A DNA stretch of 64,000 nt from Polaromonas sp. P2-4 (lineage in GTDB: Bacteria; Pseudomonadota; Gammaproteobacteria; Burkholderiales; Burkholderiaceae_C). This document shows, in pieces, positions 34,435-44,069 of this stretch. A program made the position numbers and the translations under genes. The notes under the pieces are model-generated. The model worked only from the letters and a program-made list of their open reading frames with translations, was not told where the DNA came from and made no database searches. Each line of letters starts with the position of its first letter. The first letter of the stretch is position 1. The stretch covers positions 4,456,001-4,520,000 of the forward strand of contig CP087965.1 in NCBI GenBank assembly GCA_024703855.1, given 5' to 3'.

Positions 34435-35169
34435 ATGAACATGATGACGTTGCAAGACATTCTTTACACCCAGGGGTTCGGAACGAGGCGCGTCTGCGCG
34501 GGGCTGGTTCAACAGGGTTTTGTGGCTGTAGCCGGCGTTCCATGTACGGATCCAGCTATGGAATTTGTAGCAGATGGCTTGCGCTTCAGCGTGCAGGGCG
34601 TGCTGTGGGAGTACCACGAAAAAGCCTATTTGATGCTGCACAAGCCCGCTGGCTACGAATGCTCACAGAAACCCAGCACCTATCCCAGCATTTACACGCT
34701 GCTGCCCGCACCGATTCGCCAGCGCGGTGGTGGCGCGGCGGCGGGGGTGCAGGCGGTGGGGCGGCTGGACCAGGACACGACCGGTTTGCTGCTGCTGTCG
34801 GACGACGGCAAGTTTATTCACCGCATGAGCTCGCCCAAGCACCATGTGCCCAAGGTCTATGAAGTGACGGCCAAACACGCGGTGGACGACAAACAGATTC
34901 AAAAACTGCTGGTCGGCGTGGTACTGGACGACGACCCCAAGCCGGTTCGGGCGGCTGCCTGCGCGCAAACCAGTGATCTGCAACTGAGCCTGACCTTGAC
35001 CGAGGGCAAATACCACCAGGTCAAGCGCATGATTGCCGCCGTGGGCAATCGGGTGGAAGGCCTGCACCGCGCACGCATTGGTGCGCTGGCCTTGCCGACT
35101 GACCTGAAACCCGGCGAGTGGCGCTGGCTGACGGCGCAGGACTTGGCCAGTATTTCCGCCAAATCTTGA
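34435..35169 (+). CDS. rsuA: 16S rRNA pseudouridine synthase (RsuA family)
   Basis: 244-residue RsuA/RluB-type enzyme, intact. An N-terminal S4-like RNA-binding region (MTLQDILYTQGFGTRRVCAG) is followed by YLMLHKPAGYECSQ, the catalytic VGRLDQDTTGLLLLSDDG (Asp in RLD), PKVYEVTAKHAV and EGKYHQVKRMIAAVGNRVEG. E. coli RsuA modifies U516 of 16S rRNA. The ATG at 34435 is preferred over upstream in-frame Met codons. Confidence 0.88.
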   Translation: MNMMTLQDILYTQGFGTRRVCAGLVQQGFVAVAGVPCTDPAMEFVADGLRFSVQGVLWEYHEKAYLMLHKPAGYECSQKPSTYPSIYTLLPAPIRQRGGGAAAGVQAVGRLDQDTTGLLLLSDDGKFIHRMSSPKHHVPKVYEVTAKHAVDDKQIQKLLVGVVLDDDPKPVRAAACAQTSDLQLSLTLTEGKYHQVKRMIAAVGNRVEGLHRARIGALALPTDLKPGEWRWLTAQDLASISAKS

Positions 35170-35209
35170 AATCAATAAATAAGGATGTAGCCCATATAGG
35201 ATGGGTGTG

Positions 35210-35238
35210 AGTAGCTATAAAAATCGTAGCAATCAGCG
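35210..35238. repeat. Dispersed short repeat, AGCTAT...TAGC, copy 5
   Basis: AGCTATAAAAATCGTAGC hairpin in the convergent gap between rsuA and the hydrolase remnant; it just enters the remnant's last codons. Confidence 0.5.
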
Positions 35239-35570
35239 GGTGTTTTTGAGGAAGTCAGCAATCGCTTCAGCGGTCTTTTCAGGCTGATCGCGCTGCGGCG
35301 AGTGCCCGTAATCGACCAGCCTGAGCTGCCGGGCCTGTGGCGCTGCCAAAGCAATCTCGTCGAGTTGCCGCAGCGTGCCGTACTCGTCGTCCAGGCCGCG
35401 CTGTGTCCAGAGGCTGACCGAACCCAGCCCTTCATGCAAAAAACAATCGGGGCCAGCTGGGTTGATCCGACAATCTGCCGCGTTTCCAGCCCGCACCCGT
35501 TGATCTCCAGAAAACTCATCACAGCATCGTAAGGGATGTCAACGATTTGGGATTTGGCTAAGGGTGGCAT
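35233..35570 (-). pseudogene. Alpha/beta hydrolase remnant with a large internal deletion
   Basis: The N-terminal strand-loop FLHEGLGSVSLW (oxyanion-hole region of these hydrolases) runs almost directly into a C-terminal segment, RGLDDEYGTLRQLDEIALAA, then LVDYGHSPQRDQPEKTAEAI with the catalytic His and FLKNTR at the end. The roughly 150 central residues, including the nucleophile Ser, are absent. The first ~35 codons (from 35570, MPPLAKSQIVDIPYDAVMSF) are in another frame. This is real gene decay rather than a single-base error. Confidence 0.7.
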
Positions 35571-35666
35571 GACGTGACGCTATAGAGCGCTATTGGGTGT
35601 TATTTCGCCGTCATCCGGTCGCAGCCGCCCGCTACACTAGCCGGTTCACCCTGAAAAGACTGTTTT

Positions 35667-36661
35667 GTGAATGTTCCTGCCCGTTTTCTAGCCGCCTGGC
35701 TCACTTCGCTGCTTGCGGCTTCCAGTGTGTTGTGTTTGCCGGCGCTGGCCCAAGCTGCGGCTCCCGTGTTTGTGCTCAATTCGCTTGACGACAGCGTCAG
35801 CGTGGTCAACCCTTTGACCTGGGCTGAAACCAAGCGCATTGCCACCGGCAAGCAGCCGCACCACCTCTACCTCACGCCCGACGAAAAATCGATGATCGTG
35901 GGCAATGCCTTGTCAGATTCGCTGACCTTCATCGACCCCAAGACCGCCGAAGTGCAGCGCACCGTACGCGGCATCATTGACCCTTACCAGTTGCGCTTTT
36001 CGCCCAACATGAAATGGTTTGTGACCACGGCCAACCGCCTGAATCACATCGACATTTACCGCTGGGACGGCAAGGACATCACCCTGGTCAAGCGCGTAGC
36101 CACGGGCAGAACGCCCAGCCATTTGTGGATTGACAGCAAAAGCAGCACGATTTACTCCACCATGCAGGACAGCGACGAGCTGATTGCCGTGGATCTGGCC
36201 AGCCAGACCATCAAGTGGCGCACCAAAACCGGCACACTCCCCGCCGATGTGTATGGCACGGCCGACGACAAGTTCATGCTGGTGGCCCTGACCGGTGGCG
36301 ACGCCGTGGAAGTCTATGACGTGAGCGGCAAGGCTCCCTTGCGCAGCAAGGTCATCAAGACGGGGGAGGGTGCCCACGCTTTTCGCGCCTTTGGCGACAA
36401 GCGGCATGTGCTGGTCAGCAACCGCGTGGCCAACAGCATCAGCAAAATTGATTTGCAGACCCTGAATGTGGTGGACAACTACCCCGTGCCCGGCGGGCCG
36501 GACTGCATTGAGGTGAGCCGTGACGGCAAGCAGCTTCTGGTGACCTCGCGCTGGGCCAAAAACTCACCGTGATTGATGTCGCCAGCCGCAAGATCATGCG
36601 TCAGGTCAATGTTGGGAAAAGTCCTCATGGCGTCTGGACGCTGGACCACGCACCCAGATAG
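35667..36661 (+). CDS. YncE-like beta-propeller secreted protein (one frame break)
   Basis: ~331 residues. Signal peptide (LAAWLTSLLAASSVLCLPAL, AQA), GTG start 35667. Repeated propeller blades: VFVLNSLDDSVSVVNPLTWA, HHLYLTPDEKSMIVGNALSD and ISKIDLQTLNVVDNYPVPGG. A missing A near 36558 breaks the last blade; restored, it reads LTVIDVASRKIMRQVNVGKS and PHGVWTLDHAPR with stop 36659-36661. Seven-bladed YVTN/YncE-type proteins are periplasmic. The next gene is a polysaccharide deacetylase. Confidence 0.85.
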
Positions 36662-36765
36662 TGGGCCCCCACGCTTCCCCACTGCGTGTGGGGCGCTGCC
36701 CCCGCGGAGGGGCCGCTGCGCCTGCGGCCCGGCGAAGCCGGTTCCGCGGCCCCTGCTGGTGGGAA
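36662..36765 (+). repeat. GC-rich dispersed repeat (GCTGCCCCC family), divergent copy
   Basis: CCCCCACGCTTCCCCACTGC followed by GCTGCCCCCGCGGAGGGG and further GC-rich inverted segments. It matches the start of the repeat at 45651 but diverges in the second half. It fills the gap between the beta-propeller gene and the deacetylase. Confidence 0.55.
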
Positions 36766-36777
36766 GAGCCCGCACGG

Positions 36778-37628
36778 TTGCTCATTGCTATTGTTTTGGT
36801 AGCTGCCAGCGCTTATCCTGCCTGGGCAGCGGGCACAAACGATGGGAAGAGCGTCGCACAAAGCGCTCTACAGCCAGCCTCAGCCGCCTGCAAGCCCATC
36901 TACCTGACGCTGGACACCGGCCACATGGAAGTGGCCCCGCTGATTGCGGACATCCTCAATAAACACCAGGTCAAAGTGACGTTTTTTGCCGCCAACGAAC
37001 GGACGAAAACCGGCGATGGCAGCCTGGGAACACACTGGGCCGGCTGGTGGAAGGCCAGGGCCGCCGAGGGCCACGAGTTTGCCTCGCATACCTGGGACCA
37101 CACCTATTGGCGCGCTGACGTGCTTGGCGCGCCGCCCAATTTCAAGGTTCGCCCATCGGCGGGTCCGTCGGAGGGTAAAGACTTCACCTGGACGGCCAAA
37201 CAATATTGCGATGAGATCGGCAAATCAAGCGCACGCCTGGAGGAGATCACCGGCAAAAAACCGCTGCCGCTGTTCAGGGCGCCGGGCGGAAAAACCTCGC
37301 CGAGGCTGCTGGCGGCCGCCAAGGCCTGTGGCTATGCGCATGTGGGCTGGTCACCAGCGGGTTTTTGGGCGACGAGCTTTTCAGCGAGCAATACCCCAAT
37401 GACTTATTGCTGAAAAAAGCGCTGCGTGACATTCAGCCCGGTGATATTTTGCTGGCTCATCTGGGCATCTGGTCGCGCAAAGACCCGTGGGCACCGGCCG
37501 TGCTGGAGCCCTTGATCACGGGCCTGAAGTCCAAGGGCTTTTGCTTTCAAACCCTGCGTGAACATCCCCAATACAAAGCCTGGATTGGTGCGCAAGTCAA
37601 GCCCGCATCTATCCAACCTGCGAAATAA
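36778..37628 (+). CDS. Polysaccharide deacetylase family protein (one frame break)
   Basis: ~283 residues. LIAIVLVAASAYPAWA is a signal peptide; the TTG at 36778 is the first sensible start after the repeat. The NodB-like fold shows IYLTLDTGHMEVAPLIADIL (metal Asp), FASHTWDHTYWRADVLG (SHxxxH metal ligands) and PLFRAPGGKTSPRLLAAAKA. A break near 37360 shifts the frame; it continues DELFSEQYPNDLLLKKALRD and PGDILLAHLGIWSR to 37628. Probably a periplasmic de-N-acetylase; the substrate glycan is unknown. The leader begins within a dispersed repeat. Confidence 0.82.
36786..36814. repeat. Dispersed short repeat, GCTATTG...TAGCTGC, copy 6
   Basis: GCTATTGTTTTGGTAGCTGC overlaps the first codons of the deacetylase signal peptide (IAIVLVAASA), so repeat sequence has become coding. 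Confidence 0.5.
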
Positions 37629-37633
37629 GCGAC

Positions 37634-38674
37634 ATGAACTGGTTCACTGATATTTTTTCGGCGGTGCAGCAATGGCTGTTTGAAGCAGCCGTGCAGCCCG
37701 CCCTGTTTGCGTTGGGCATGGGCAACCTGCTCGAAGACGGTTATGAGGCCACGGCCTGGTTCATAGTGGGGCTGATTCAAATCATCATCCTGCTGGCGCT
37801 GATAGGCCCGCTGCAGCGTTGGCGACCGGTGGAGCCGGTGACTGACCGCGCCACCATCCGCACCGATATTCTGTACACGCTGATTCACCGGCTGGGCCTT
37901 TTTCGCATTGCGCTGTTTTTTACGCTGGACCCGTGGTTTGACGAGGCTTTTGGTGCACTGCGCACCGCCGGTTACGGCACCTTTCACCTCGACCAGCTCT
38001 GGCCCGGCGTGAGCGACAACGCGTTGGTCAGCCTGCTGATTTATCTGGTGGTATTTGACTTTGTGGGCTACTGGACGCACCGCGGCCAGCACCAGCTGGC
38101 GTGGTGGTGGCGGTTGCATTCGCTGCACCATGCGCAGCGGCAAATGACCATGTGGAGCGACAACCGCAACCACCTGCTCGACGACATCCTGGGGGACACC
38201 CTCGTCGTGCTGGTGGCGCAACTCATAGGCGTGGCCCCGGGCCAGTTCATCGCCATCGTGGCCTTCACCCAGCTCAGCGAAAGCTTTCAGCACGCCAATC
38301 TGCGGCTGTGGTTTGGCAGCCTGGGTGAGCGCTTGTGGGTCAGCCCACGCTTTCACCGGCTGCACCACAGCATAGGCATCGGCCATGAGTCACCTTTGAA
38401 GGGCAAACAATTTTCCGCCGGGCCGCCCCAAGGAAAATTAGCCCCCTCGGGGGGCAGCGAAGTACGCGAAGCGACAAGCGTGGGGGCTCGTCTTGGTGGG
38501 CACAATTTTGGCGTGCTGCTGCCCTGGTGGGACATGCTGTTTGGCACGGTCAACTTCGAGCAGCGCTACGACCCGACGGGCGTACGTGACCAGGTCGAGC
38601 AAAACCGTGACTACGGCCGGGGTTTCTGGTCGCAGCAGTGGCTGGGCCTGAAGCGGCTGTTTGGCCGGAGCTGA
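37634..38674 (+). CDS. Sterol desaturase / fatty acid hydroxylase family membrane protein
   Basis: 346 residues, intact frame. Membrane segments lie near residues 40-60, 95-112 and 140-165. The di-iron His boxes are present: YWTHRGQHQLAWWW (HxxxH), RLHSLHHAQRQM (HxxHH) and RFHRLHHSIG (HxxHH). Between HHSIGIGHES and GGHNFGVLLPWWD there are about 28 extra residues (QFSAGPPQGKLAPSGGSEVR and on) that are the translation of a dispersed repeat inserted in frame at 38408-38492. Whether the protein tolerates this insert near the last His box is open. Confidence 0.85.
   Translation: MNWFTDIFSAVQQWLFEAAVQPALFALGMGNLLEDGYEATAWFIVGLIQIIILLALIGPLQRWRPVEPVTDRATIRTDILYTLIHRLGLFRIALFFTLDPWFDEAFGALRTAGYGTFHLDQLWPGVSDNALVSLLIYLVVFDFVGYWTHRGQHQLAWWWRLHSLHHAQRQMTMWSDNRNHLLDDILGDTLVVLVAQLIGVAPGQFIAIVAFTQLSESFQHANLRLWFGSLGERLWVSPRFHRLHHSIGIGHESPLKGKQFSAGPPQGKLAPSGGSEVREATSVGARLGGHNFGVLLPWWDMLFGTVNFEQRYDPTGVRDQVEQNRDYGRGFWSQQWLGLKRLFGRS
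38408..38492 (-). repeat. GC-rich dispersed repeat inserted inside a coding sequence
   Basis: Reverse-complement copy of the 45651-45731 repeat. About 50 consecutive bases are identical (through TTCCGCCGGGCCGCCCC and TAGCCCCCTCGGGGGG), then a variable middle, then AAGCGTGGGGGC. It lies within the fatty acid hydroxylase gene without a stop codon. Confidence 0.85.
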
Positions 38675-38724
38675 ACGGGTCTGAAGCGTCGCCGGGAATT
38701 GCGTCGCCAATCGCGTTATCCTTA

Positions 38725-39656
38725 ATGGCTATGAGCAAGCTCCTCGATTCTTTTTGGCGTGCCGCGATGTACTGCCTGCACCCCCGTGTCATTGCGCTGT
38801 CCGTGCTGCCGCTCATCATCATGGCGGTGATCTCGCTCGGCCTGGGCTATTTCTTCTGGGAAGATGCGCTCACTGCCGTGCGCAGCAACCTTGAAAGCTA
38901 TGAGTTGGTCAACGCCATGGTGCGCTGGCTGGAGGGCTTGGGCCTGAGCAGCCTGCGCCTGGTGCTGGCACCGGCGCTGCTGCTGTTTCTGGCGATTCCC
39001 GTTATCGTGATTGCCTCGCTGCTGTTTGTGGCGACTTTCATGACACCCGCCATGGTGGCTTTGGTGGCCGAGCGGCGCTTTCCGCAACTGGAACGCAAAA
39101 AGGCGGCTCCCTGCTGGCCAGTCTGTTTTGGTCCCTGGGTTCCACTTTGCTGGCGGCCATTGCGCTGCTGGTGTCGATTCCGCTGTGGCTGATTCCGCCG
39201 CTGATTCTGGTTTTGCCGCCGCTCATTTGGGGTTGGTTGACCTACCGCGTCATGTCTTATGACTCGCTGGTGGACCACGCCAGCAGCGAAGAGCGCCGCC
39301 AGATTTTCAAGGAAAATCGGGCGCAACTGCTGGGGATCGGCGTACTCAGCGGCTATCTGGGTGCCGCACCCAGCCTGATCTGGGCGTCGGGTGCGATGTT
39401 CGTGGCCATGGCGCCTATCCTGGTGCCGGTGGCGATCTGGATCTACACCCTGGTGTTTGCCTTTTCCTCGCTCTGGTTTGCCCACTACACGCTGGCCGCC
39501 CTGGAGCAGCTTCGCAAGAGAAACAATGCCCTGGCCCCCGATCCACTTGCCCAAGCAGCTATTAAATCGATAGCAATAGAGATGGCTCCCAACGCTTCCT
39601 CGGGAGCTGCGCCGAGCTTCGGTTCGCTGGGTGGCAGCGCCGATCCCTTGCCCTGA
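38725..39656 (+). CDS. EI24-domain (CysZ-like) membrane protein (one frame break)
   Basis: ~310 residues, about five membrane segments. MSKLLDSFWRAAMYCLHPRV is the typical start; IALSVLPLIIMAVISLGLGY, VIASLLFVATFMTPAMVALV and LIPPLILVLPPLIWGWLTYR follow. A missing A near 39100 (K-K-G-G-S-L-L-A junction) breaks the frame. EI24/CysZ proteins include sulfate permeases, but the exact substrate of this branch is unknown. The last ~30 residues (AIKSIAIEMAPNASS and on) arise from a dispersed repeat. Confidence 0.82.
39551..39577. repeat. Dispersed short repeat, AAGCAGCTATT...ATAGC, copy 7 (coding)
   Basis: AAGCAGCTATTAAATCGATA then GCAATAG inside the 3' end of the EI24-domain gene, contributing its C-terminal residues. 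Confidence 0.5.
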
Positions 39657-39675
39657 CTTCAAAAAACCCTTCAGC

Positions 39676-40512
39676 ATGAGCACACACTTCGGACTCATCA
39701 TCATCGGCGATGAAATCCTTTCGGGGAAACGCGCCGACAAGCACCTGCCCAAGGTCATTGAGCTGCTGGGCGCACGTGGCCTGCAGTTGGCCTATGCCGA
39801 CTACGTGGGTGACGATCCGGCCCGCATCACGGCCACGCTGGCGCGCGCCTTTGCGGCGGCCCGTGAATGGGGCGACGTGGTGTTTTCCTGCGGCGGCATT
39901 GGCGCCACACCCGACGACCACACCCGGCAATGCGCGGCCAAAGCCTTGGGCGTTGACCTGGCCTTGCACCCCGAGGCCGAAGCCCTGATTTGTGAGCGCA
40001 TGCAGGATGTCGCCAAAGAACAGGGCCTGCCTTATGAACCCGACCGCCACGACAACGCTCACCGGCTGAACATGGGCGTGTTTCCGCTGGGCGCGCAGGT
40101 CATTCCGAATCCGTATAACAAGATTCCGGGCTTTAGCTGTCAGGCGGCTGAAAATGAAGGATCGGGTGCCGTGCACTTTGTGCCGGGCTTCCCGGTCATG
40201 GCCTGGCCCATGATTGAATGGGTGTTGGATCAGCGCTACGCCCATCTGCACCAAAAACAGGCTTACACCGAAAAATCGGTGATCGTGTTTGGCTCCATGG
40301 AGGCCATGCTGACCCCGCTAATGCTCGCTATTGAAGCGGCCCATGCCGGCGTCAAAGTGTTCAGCCTGCCCAGCGTGGACCACCCCGAATACGGCCGCCA
40401 TATTGAGCTGGGCGTTAAAGGCAGCCCTGAGGCCGTTAACCTGGCCTACCCAGCCTTGCTGGCCGGGCTGCGCCGCTTCGATCTTAAATTTGGCCCCGAA
40501 TTGGTGCGTTGA
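39676..40512 (+). CDS. MoaB/Mog-domain molybdopterin-binding protein (CinA N-terminal type)
   Basis: 278 residues, intact. FGLIIIGDEILSGKRADKHL at the start and VVFSCGGIGATPDDHTRQCA are the molybdopterin-binding GDE and GGxGxTPDD motifs. FVPGFPVMAWPMIEWVLDQR follows. There is no C-terminal nicotinamide-nucleotide amidase domain, so this is the single-domain version of competence/damage-inducible protein A. The ATG 39676 was chosen after the EI24 gene stop. Biochemical role uncertain (possibly pyrophosphatase-like). Confidence 0.85.
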   Translation: MSTHFGLIIIGDEILSGKRADKHLPKVIELLGARGLQLAYADYVGDDPARITATLARAFAAAREWGDVVFSCGGIGATPDDHTRQCAAKALGVDLALHPEAEALICERMQDVAKEQGLPYEPDRHDNAHRLNMGVFPLGAQVIPNPYNKIPGFSCQAAENEGSGAVHFVPGFPVMAWPMIEWVLDQRYAHLHQKQAYTEKSVIVFGSMEAMLTPLMLAIEAAHAGVKVFSLPSVDHPEYGRHIELGVKGSPEAVNLAYPALLAGLRRFDLKFGPELVR

Positions 40513-40544
40513 TTTTTTGGCTCCGAAGTGGTGCATTTAATGAT

Positions 40545-40561
40545 TGCACTTTTATGGTGCA
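40545..40561 (+). promoter_or_regulatory. NtrC-binding site upstream of glnA
   Basis: TGCACTTTTATGGTGCA fits the NtrC enhancer consensus TGCAC(C/T)N5TGGTGCA. A second half-site TGGTGCA lies just upstream at about 40529. It is 122 bases upstream of the sigma-54 promoter, a normal enhancer distance. Confidence 0.85.
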
Positions 40562-40666
40562 TTGATTTGTGCTGTTTTTGTGCTTTGGCCCTGCGAAATG
40601 GCTAAAGTCGCGTGAGATGACGGCACAATTCAAGGCTTGGCCAAAAACTAAACCACCATTGGCTTG

Positions 40667-40682
40667 TGGCACAAAAAGTGCA
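40667..40682 (+). promoter_or_regulatory. Sigma-54 promoter of glnA
   Basis: TGGCACAAAAAGTGCA fits the -24/-12 pattern TGGCAC-N5-TTGCA with one mismatch; the invariant GG and GC are separated by 10 bases. ATG of glnA is at 40739. Confidence 0.8.
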
Positions 40683-40738
40683 TCCAGCCACCCCGAAGAG
40701 AATTTTTTCAACCACCCATCCAGCTACAGGAGATTTTG

Positions 40739-42154
40739 ATGGCAAAGACCGTCGCAGACGTCATGAAAATGGTCAAGGAAAACGAAGTCAAGTTTGTTGA
40801 CTTCCGTTTTACTCGACACCCGGGGGCAAAGAGCAGCACGTGACCGTGCCCGTGTCCCACTTTGACGAAGATAAATTCGTTTCGGGCCACGCGTTTGACG
40901 GCTCATCGATTGCAGGCTGGAAGGGTATTGAAGCTTCTGACATGCAGTTGATGCCTGACGCGAACACCGCCAACATCGACCCGTTCTTTGAAGAAACCAC
41001 GCTGTTCCTGAGCTGCGACGTGCTGGAACCCAGCGACGGCAAGGCCTACGACCGCGACCCACGCTCCATCGCCAAGCGCGCTGAAGCCTACCTCAAGGCC
41101 ACCGGCCTGGGCGACACGGCGTTCTTCGGGCCAGAGCCTGAATTCTTCATTTTTGACGACGTGCGCTGGAACACCGACATGTCGGGCACCTACTTCAAAA
41201 TCGAAGAATACGAAGCCCCCTGGAACTCCGGCTCCAAGCTCGAAGGCGGCAACCGCGGCCACCGTCCTACCGTCAAGGGTGGTTACTTCCCCGTGCCTCC
41301 GGTGGACAGCACGCAAGACATGCGCGCTGAAATGTCCCTGATTCTCGAGTCCCTGGGCGTTCCGGTTGAAGTGTTCCACCACGAAGTGGCTGGCGCCGGC
41401 CAGAACGAAATCGGCACCCGCTTCAGCACGCTGGTCGAGCGCGCCGACTGGACGCAGGTCCTGAAATACGTGGTGCACAACGTGGCCAATACCTACGGCA
41501 AAACCGCCACCTTCATGCCCAAGCCCATCGTCGGCGACAACGGCTCCGGCATGCACGTGCACCAGTCCATCTGGAAAGACGGCAAAAACCTGTTTGCCGG
41601 CGACGGTTATGCCGGCTTGTCTGATTTCGCGCTGTACTACATCGGCGGCATCATCAAGCACGCCCGTGCGCTCAACGCCATCACCAACCCCGGCACCAAC
41701 AGCTACAAGCGCCTGGTGCCTGGCTACGAAGCCCCGGTCAAGCTGGCTTACTCGGCCAAAAACCGCTCGGCTTCGATCCGCATTCCTTATGTGGCCAACC
41801 CCAAAGGCCGCCGCATCGAAGCGCTTCCCCGATCCACTGATGAACCCCTACCTCGGCTTTGCGGCCCTGATGATGGCCGGTCTGGATGGCGTGGAAAACA
41901 AGATCCATCCGGGCGAAGCCGCCACCAAGGACTTGTACCATCTGCCGCCCGAAGAAGATGCAAAAGTGCCAACCGTGTGCCACAGCCTCGACCAGGCGCT
42001 GGATGCCCTCGATGTGGGCCGCGGCTTCCTGACCAAAGGTGGTGTGTTTACCGACAGCATGCTGGACGCCTACATTGAACTGAAAATGGGTGAAGTGACG
42101 CGCTTGCGCCAGGCCACGCACCCTATCGAGTTCGAGATGTACTACTCACTGTAA
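40739..42154 (+). CDS. glnA: Glutamine synthetase type I (two frame breaks)
   Basis: ~471 residues, ammonia assimilation (glutamate + NH3 + ATP to glutamine). The start is MAKTVADVMKMVKENEVKFV. After a break near 40812 (two extra bases) come KEQHVTVPVSHFDEDKF, FDGSSIAGWKGIEASDMQLM, FFGPEPEFFIFDDVRW, NEIGTRFSTL, the ATP site KPIVGDNGSGMHVHQSIWKD and NRSASIRIPYV. A two-base loss near 41830 (EARFPDP) breaks the frame before the adenylylation-Tyr region (KDLYHLPPEE); the end is EFEMYYSL. Preceded by NtrC and sigma-54 sites and followed by a terminator and ntrBC. Confidence 0.95.
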
Positions 42155-42203
42155 TCAGGGTTGTACGATCCCGGCCATTGACTGTTTCTTACAGTTTGTG
42201 GCC

Positions 42204-42236
42204 AAAAAAGGACGGCATTCGCCGTCCTCCTTTTTT
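42204..42236 (+). terminator. Rho-independent terminator after glnA
   Basis: GGACGGC-ATTC-GCCGTCC stem with an upstream A6 and downstream T6 run, about 50 bases after the glnA stop. It separates glnA from the downstream genes. Confidence 0.85.
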
Positions 42237-42355
42237 GGGGGAGAGGGAGTACGAGGTTATAAGGGGCTATAAGCCTGCTGGTTTTGAATTTTTGTCGCTT
42301 AGCAGCATACTAATAGACCGTTTTTGCTCTTGTAGAGCACCGAGAGTCCTCTTCT

Positions 42356-42867
42356 ATGAAAAAAACCTTGTTGCTGCCTCTCTTGCCCTTGCTGCTGGCC
42401 AGTGCGGGAACTACCGCATGGGCGCAGCAAATTTACCACTGCGCTGCCGCAAGCGGCGGCGCACCTGAATACATCAACAACGCCAAGGATGCCCAGAACC
42501 GTAATTGCAAGTTGCTGTCCGGTGGCAATGTCACCGTGGTGCAGGGCACGTCCGTGCAAAAGCCCCTGTGCGAGCTGCCGCAGCGGCTGCGTCGGCTGGA
42601 ACGCGTACCGATGCCGGCCCCGAGCAGCGTGCCCGTGACAGCGACTCGCGCGCCATTCTGGAGTCAGAGCTGAAAAAGGCAGAAGCCAAGCTGGCCGAGC
42701 TGCAAAAAGAATACAACAACGGCGAGCCTGAAAAACAGGGTATCGAGGGGCGCAACTACCAGCGCTATCTGGACCGTGTGGCTGAGCTCAAGAACAGCAT
42801 CATGCGCAGCCAGAGCGACATTGCCGGCATCAAGCGTGAGATTTCCCGCTTGCCGGCCGCGAATTAA
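42356..42867 (+). CDS. DUF4124-domain periplasmic protein (one frame break)
   Basis: ~170 residues. Signal peptide MKKTLLLPLLPLLLASAGTT(AWAQ) is followed by the DUF4124 start QIYHCAAASGGAPEYINNAK. A break at about 42560-42600 leads to the second frame, SRAILESELKKAEAKLAELQ, a coiled-coil helix ending KREISRLPAAN. DUF4124 genes commonly lie between glnA and ntrB in betaproteobacteria. Function unknown. Confidence 0.8.
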
Positions 42868-43013
42868 GCGTTTGCAGGCGCTCGCAGCCACCGCTTCTGG
42901 GCCAAAATAGGTGGCTTGAAAAAGCCAAATCTCCCCCCGTTTCGCCTATTTCGCCTTCTGCCCCAGCCTCAGGGGCTCCACGCTTTCAGTCGTTTGACCT
43001 GCTGGCCACGCTG

Positions 43014-44022
43014 GTGGCAGTGGTGCGTACCAATGGCACGGTGATGTTTGCCAATGCGGCACTTGAAGACGCGCTGGGCACCTCACGGCGCACCATCGAA
43101 GGCTCGCAGCTTCCCGACTGTTTTACCGAGCCGCTGATCTTGCAAAATGCGCTGGAAGGGGCCGGCAGCAATGAGTTTGCCGCCTTGCGCTATGACGCCT
43201 GGCTCAGACGCCTGAATCACGAGCCCATGCCCGTGCATGTGGTGGTGGCACAAACCGATACACCGGGCGAAGCGATTGTGGAGTTGCTGCCGCTGGAGCA
43301 GCAAGCCAAGCAAGACCGCGAGGAACGCCTGATTGACCAGGCGCAGGCCAACAAGGAGCTGATTCGCAATTTGGCCCACGAAATCAAAAATCCGCTGGGC
43401 GGCATTCATGGCGCGGCGCAGTTGCTGCAGATGGAGATCGACAAGGAGCTGACCGAATACACCCAGGTCATCATTCATGAAGCAGACCGCCTGCAAACCC
43501 TGGTAGACCGTTTGCTCGCGCTGCACCGCCGTCCGCATCTGGTGGGCGATGTGAATATCCACGAAGTGTGTGAACGCGTGCGCTCGCTGATCCTGGCCGA
43601 GTTTCCCAAAAGCTTGCGGGTGGTGCGGGACTATGACATCTCGATTCCTGATTTTCGCGGTGACCGCGAGCAACTGATACAGGCGGTACTGAACATCGCC
43701 CATAACGCGGCGCAGGCGCTGGCAGAGCGCCTTGTAGCGGGTGATGCAGAGATCACTTTCAAGACCCGCATCGCCCGACAAGTGACTTTTGGCAAGCAGC
43801 GCTACTGCTTGGCATTGGAATTGCATGTCATTGACAATGGACCGGGCGTGCCGGACTCCATCAAAGACCGGATTTTCTATCCCCTGATATCAGGGCGGGA
43901 AGGCGGTTCGGGGTTGGGGCTGACATTGGCGCAAACCTTTGTTCAACAACACCACGGTTTGATCGGAGTGCGACAGCGTGCCGGACCGTACAGACTTCAA
44001 GATCCTGATTCCTCTGCCTTGA
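43014..44022 (+). CDS. glnL: Nitrogen-regulation sensor kinase NtrB (frame break near 3' end; start uncertain)
   Basis: ~340-residue histidine kinase/phosphatase that controls NtrC. A PAS domain (RTNGTVMFANAALEDALGTS), the H-box LIRNLAHEIKNPLGGIHGAA (phospho-acceptor His), the N-box LNIAHNAAQALAERL and the G-boxes VIDNGPGVPDSIKDRIFYPL and REGGSGLGLTLAQTFVQQHH are present. An extra G near 43960 diverts the end; the correct tail is ECDSVPDRTDFKILIPLP, stop 44020-44022. GTG 43014 is the first start in frame, but FQSFDLLATLVAVV just upstream looks like NtrB, so the real start may be TTG 42916 with an indel in the intervening C-run. Confidence 0.9.
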
Positions 44023-44069
44023 AGTCTGCTCCACCGATCATTGAGGCGACATAAAAGGGACAGCACACA

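Noticed and set aside
28528..34440. A classic integrase-carrying island at ssrA
   Set aside because: No integrase gene and no second copy of the ssrA 3' end was found before rsuA.
37634..38674. Treating the fatty acid hydroxylase as a pseudogene because of the repeat
   Set aside because: The frame stays open and all His boxes remain, so inactivation is not shown.
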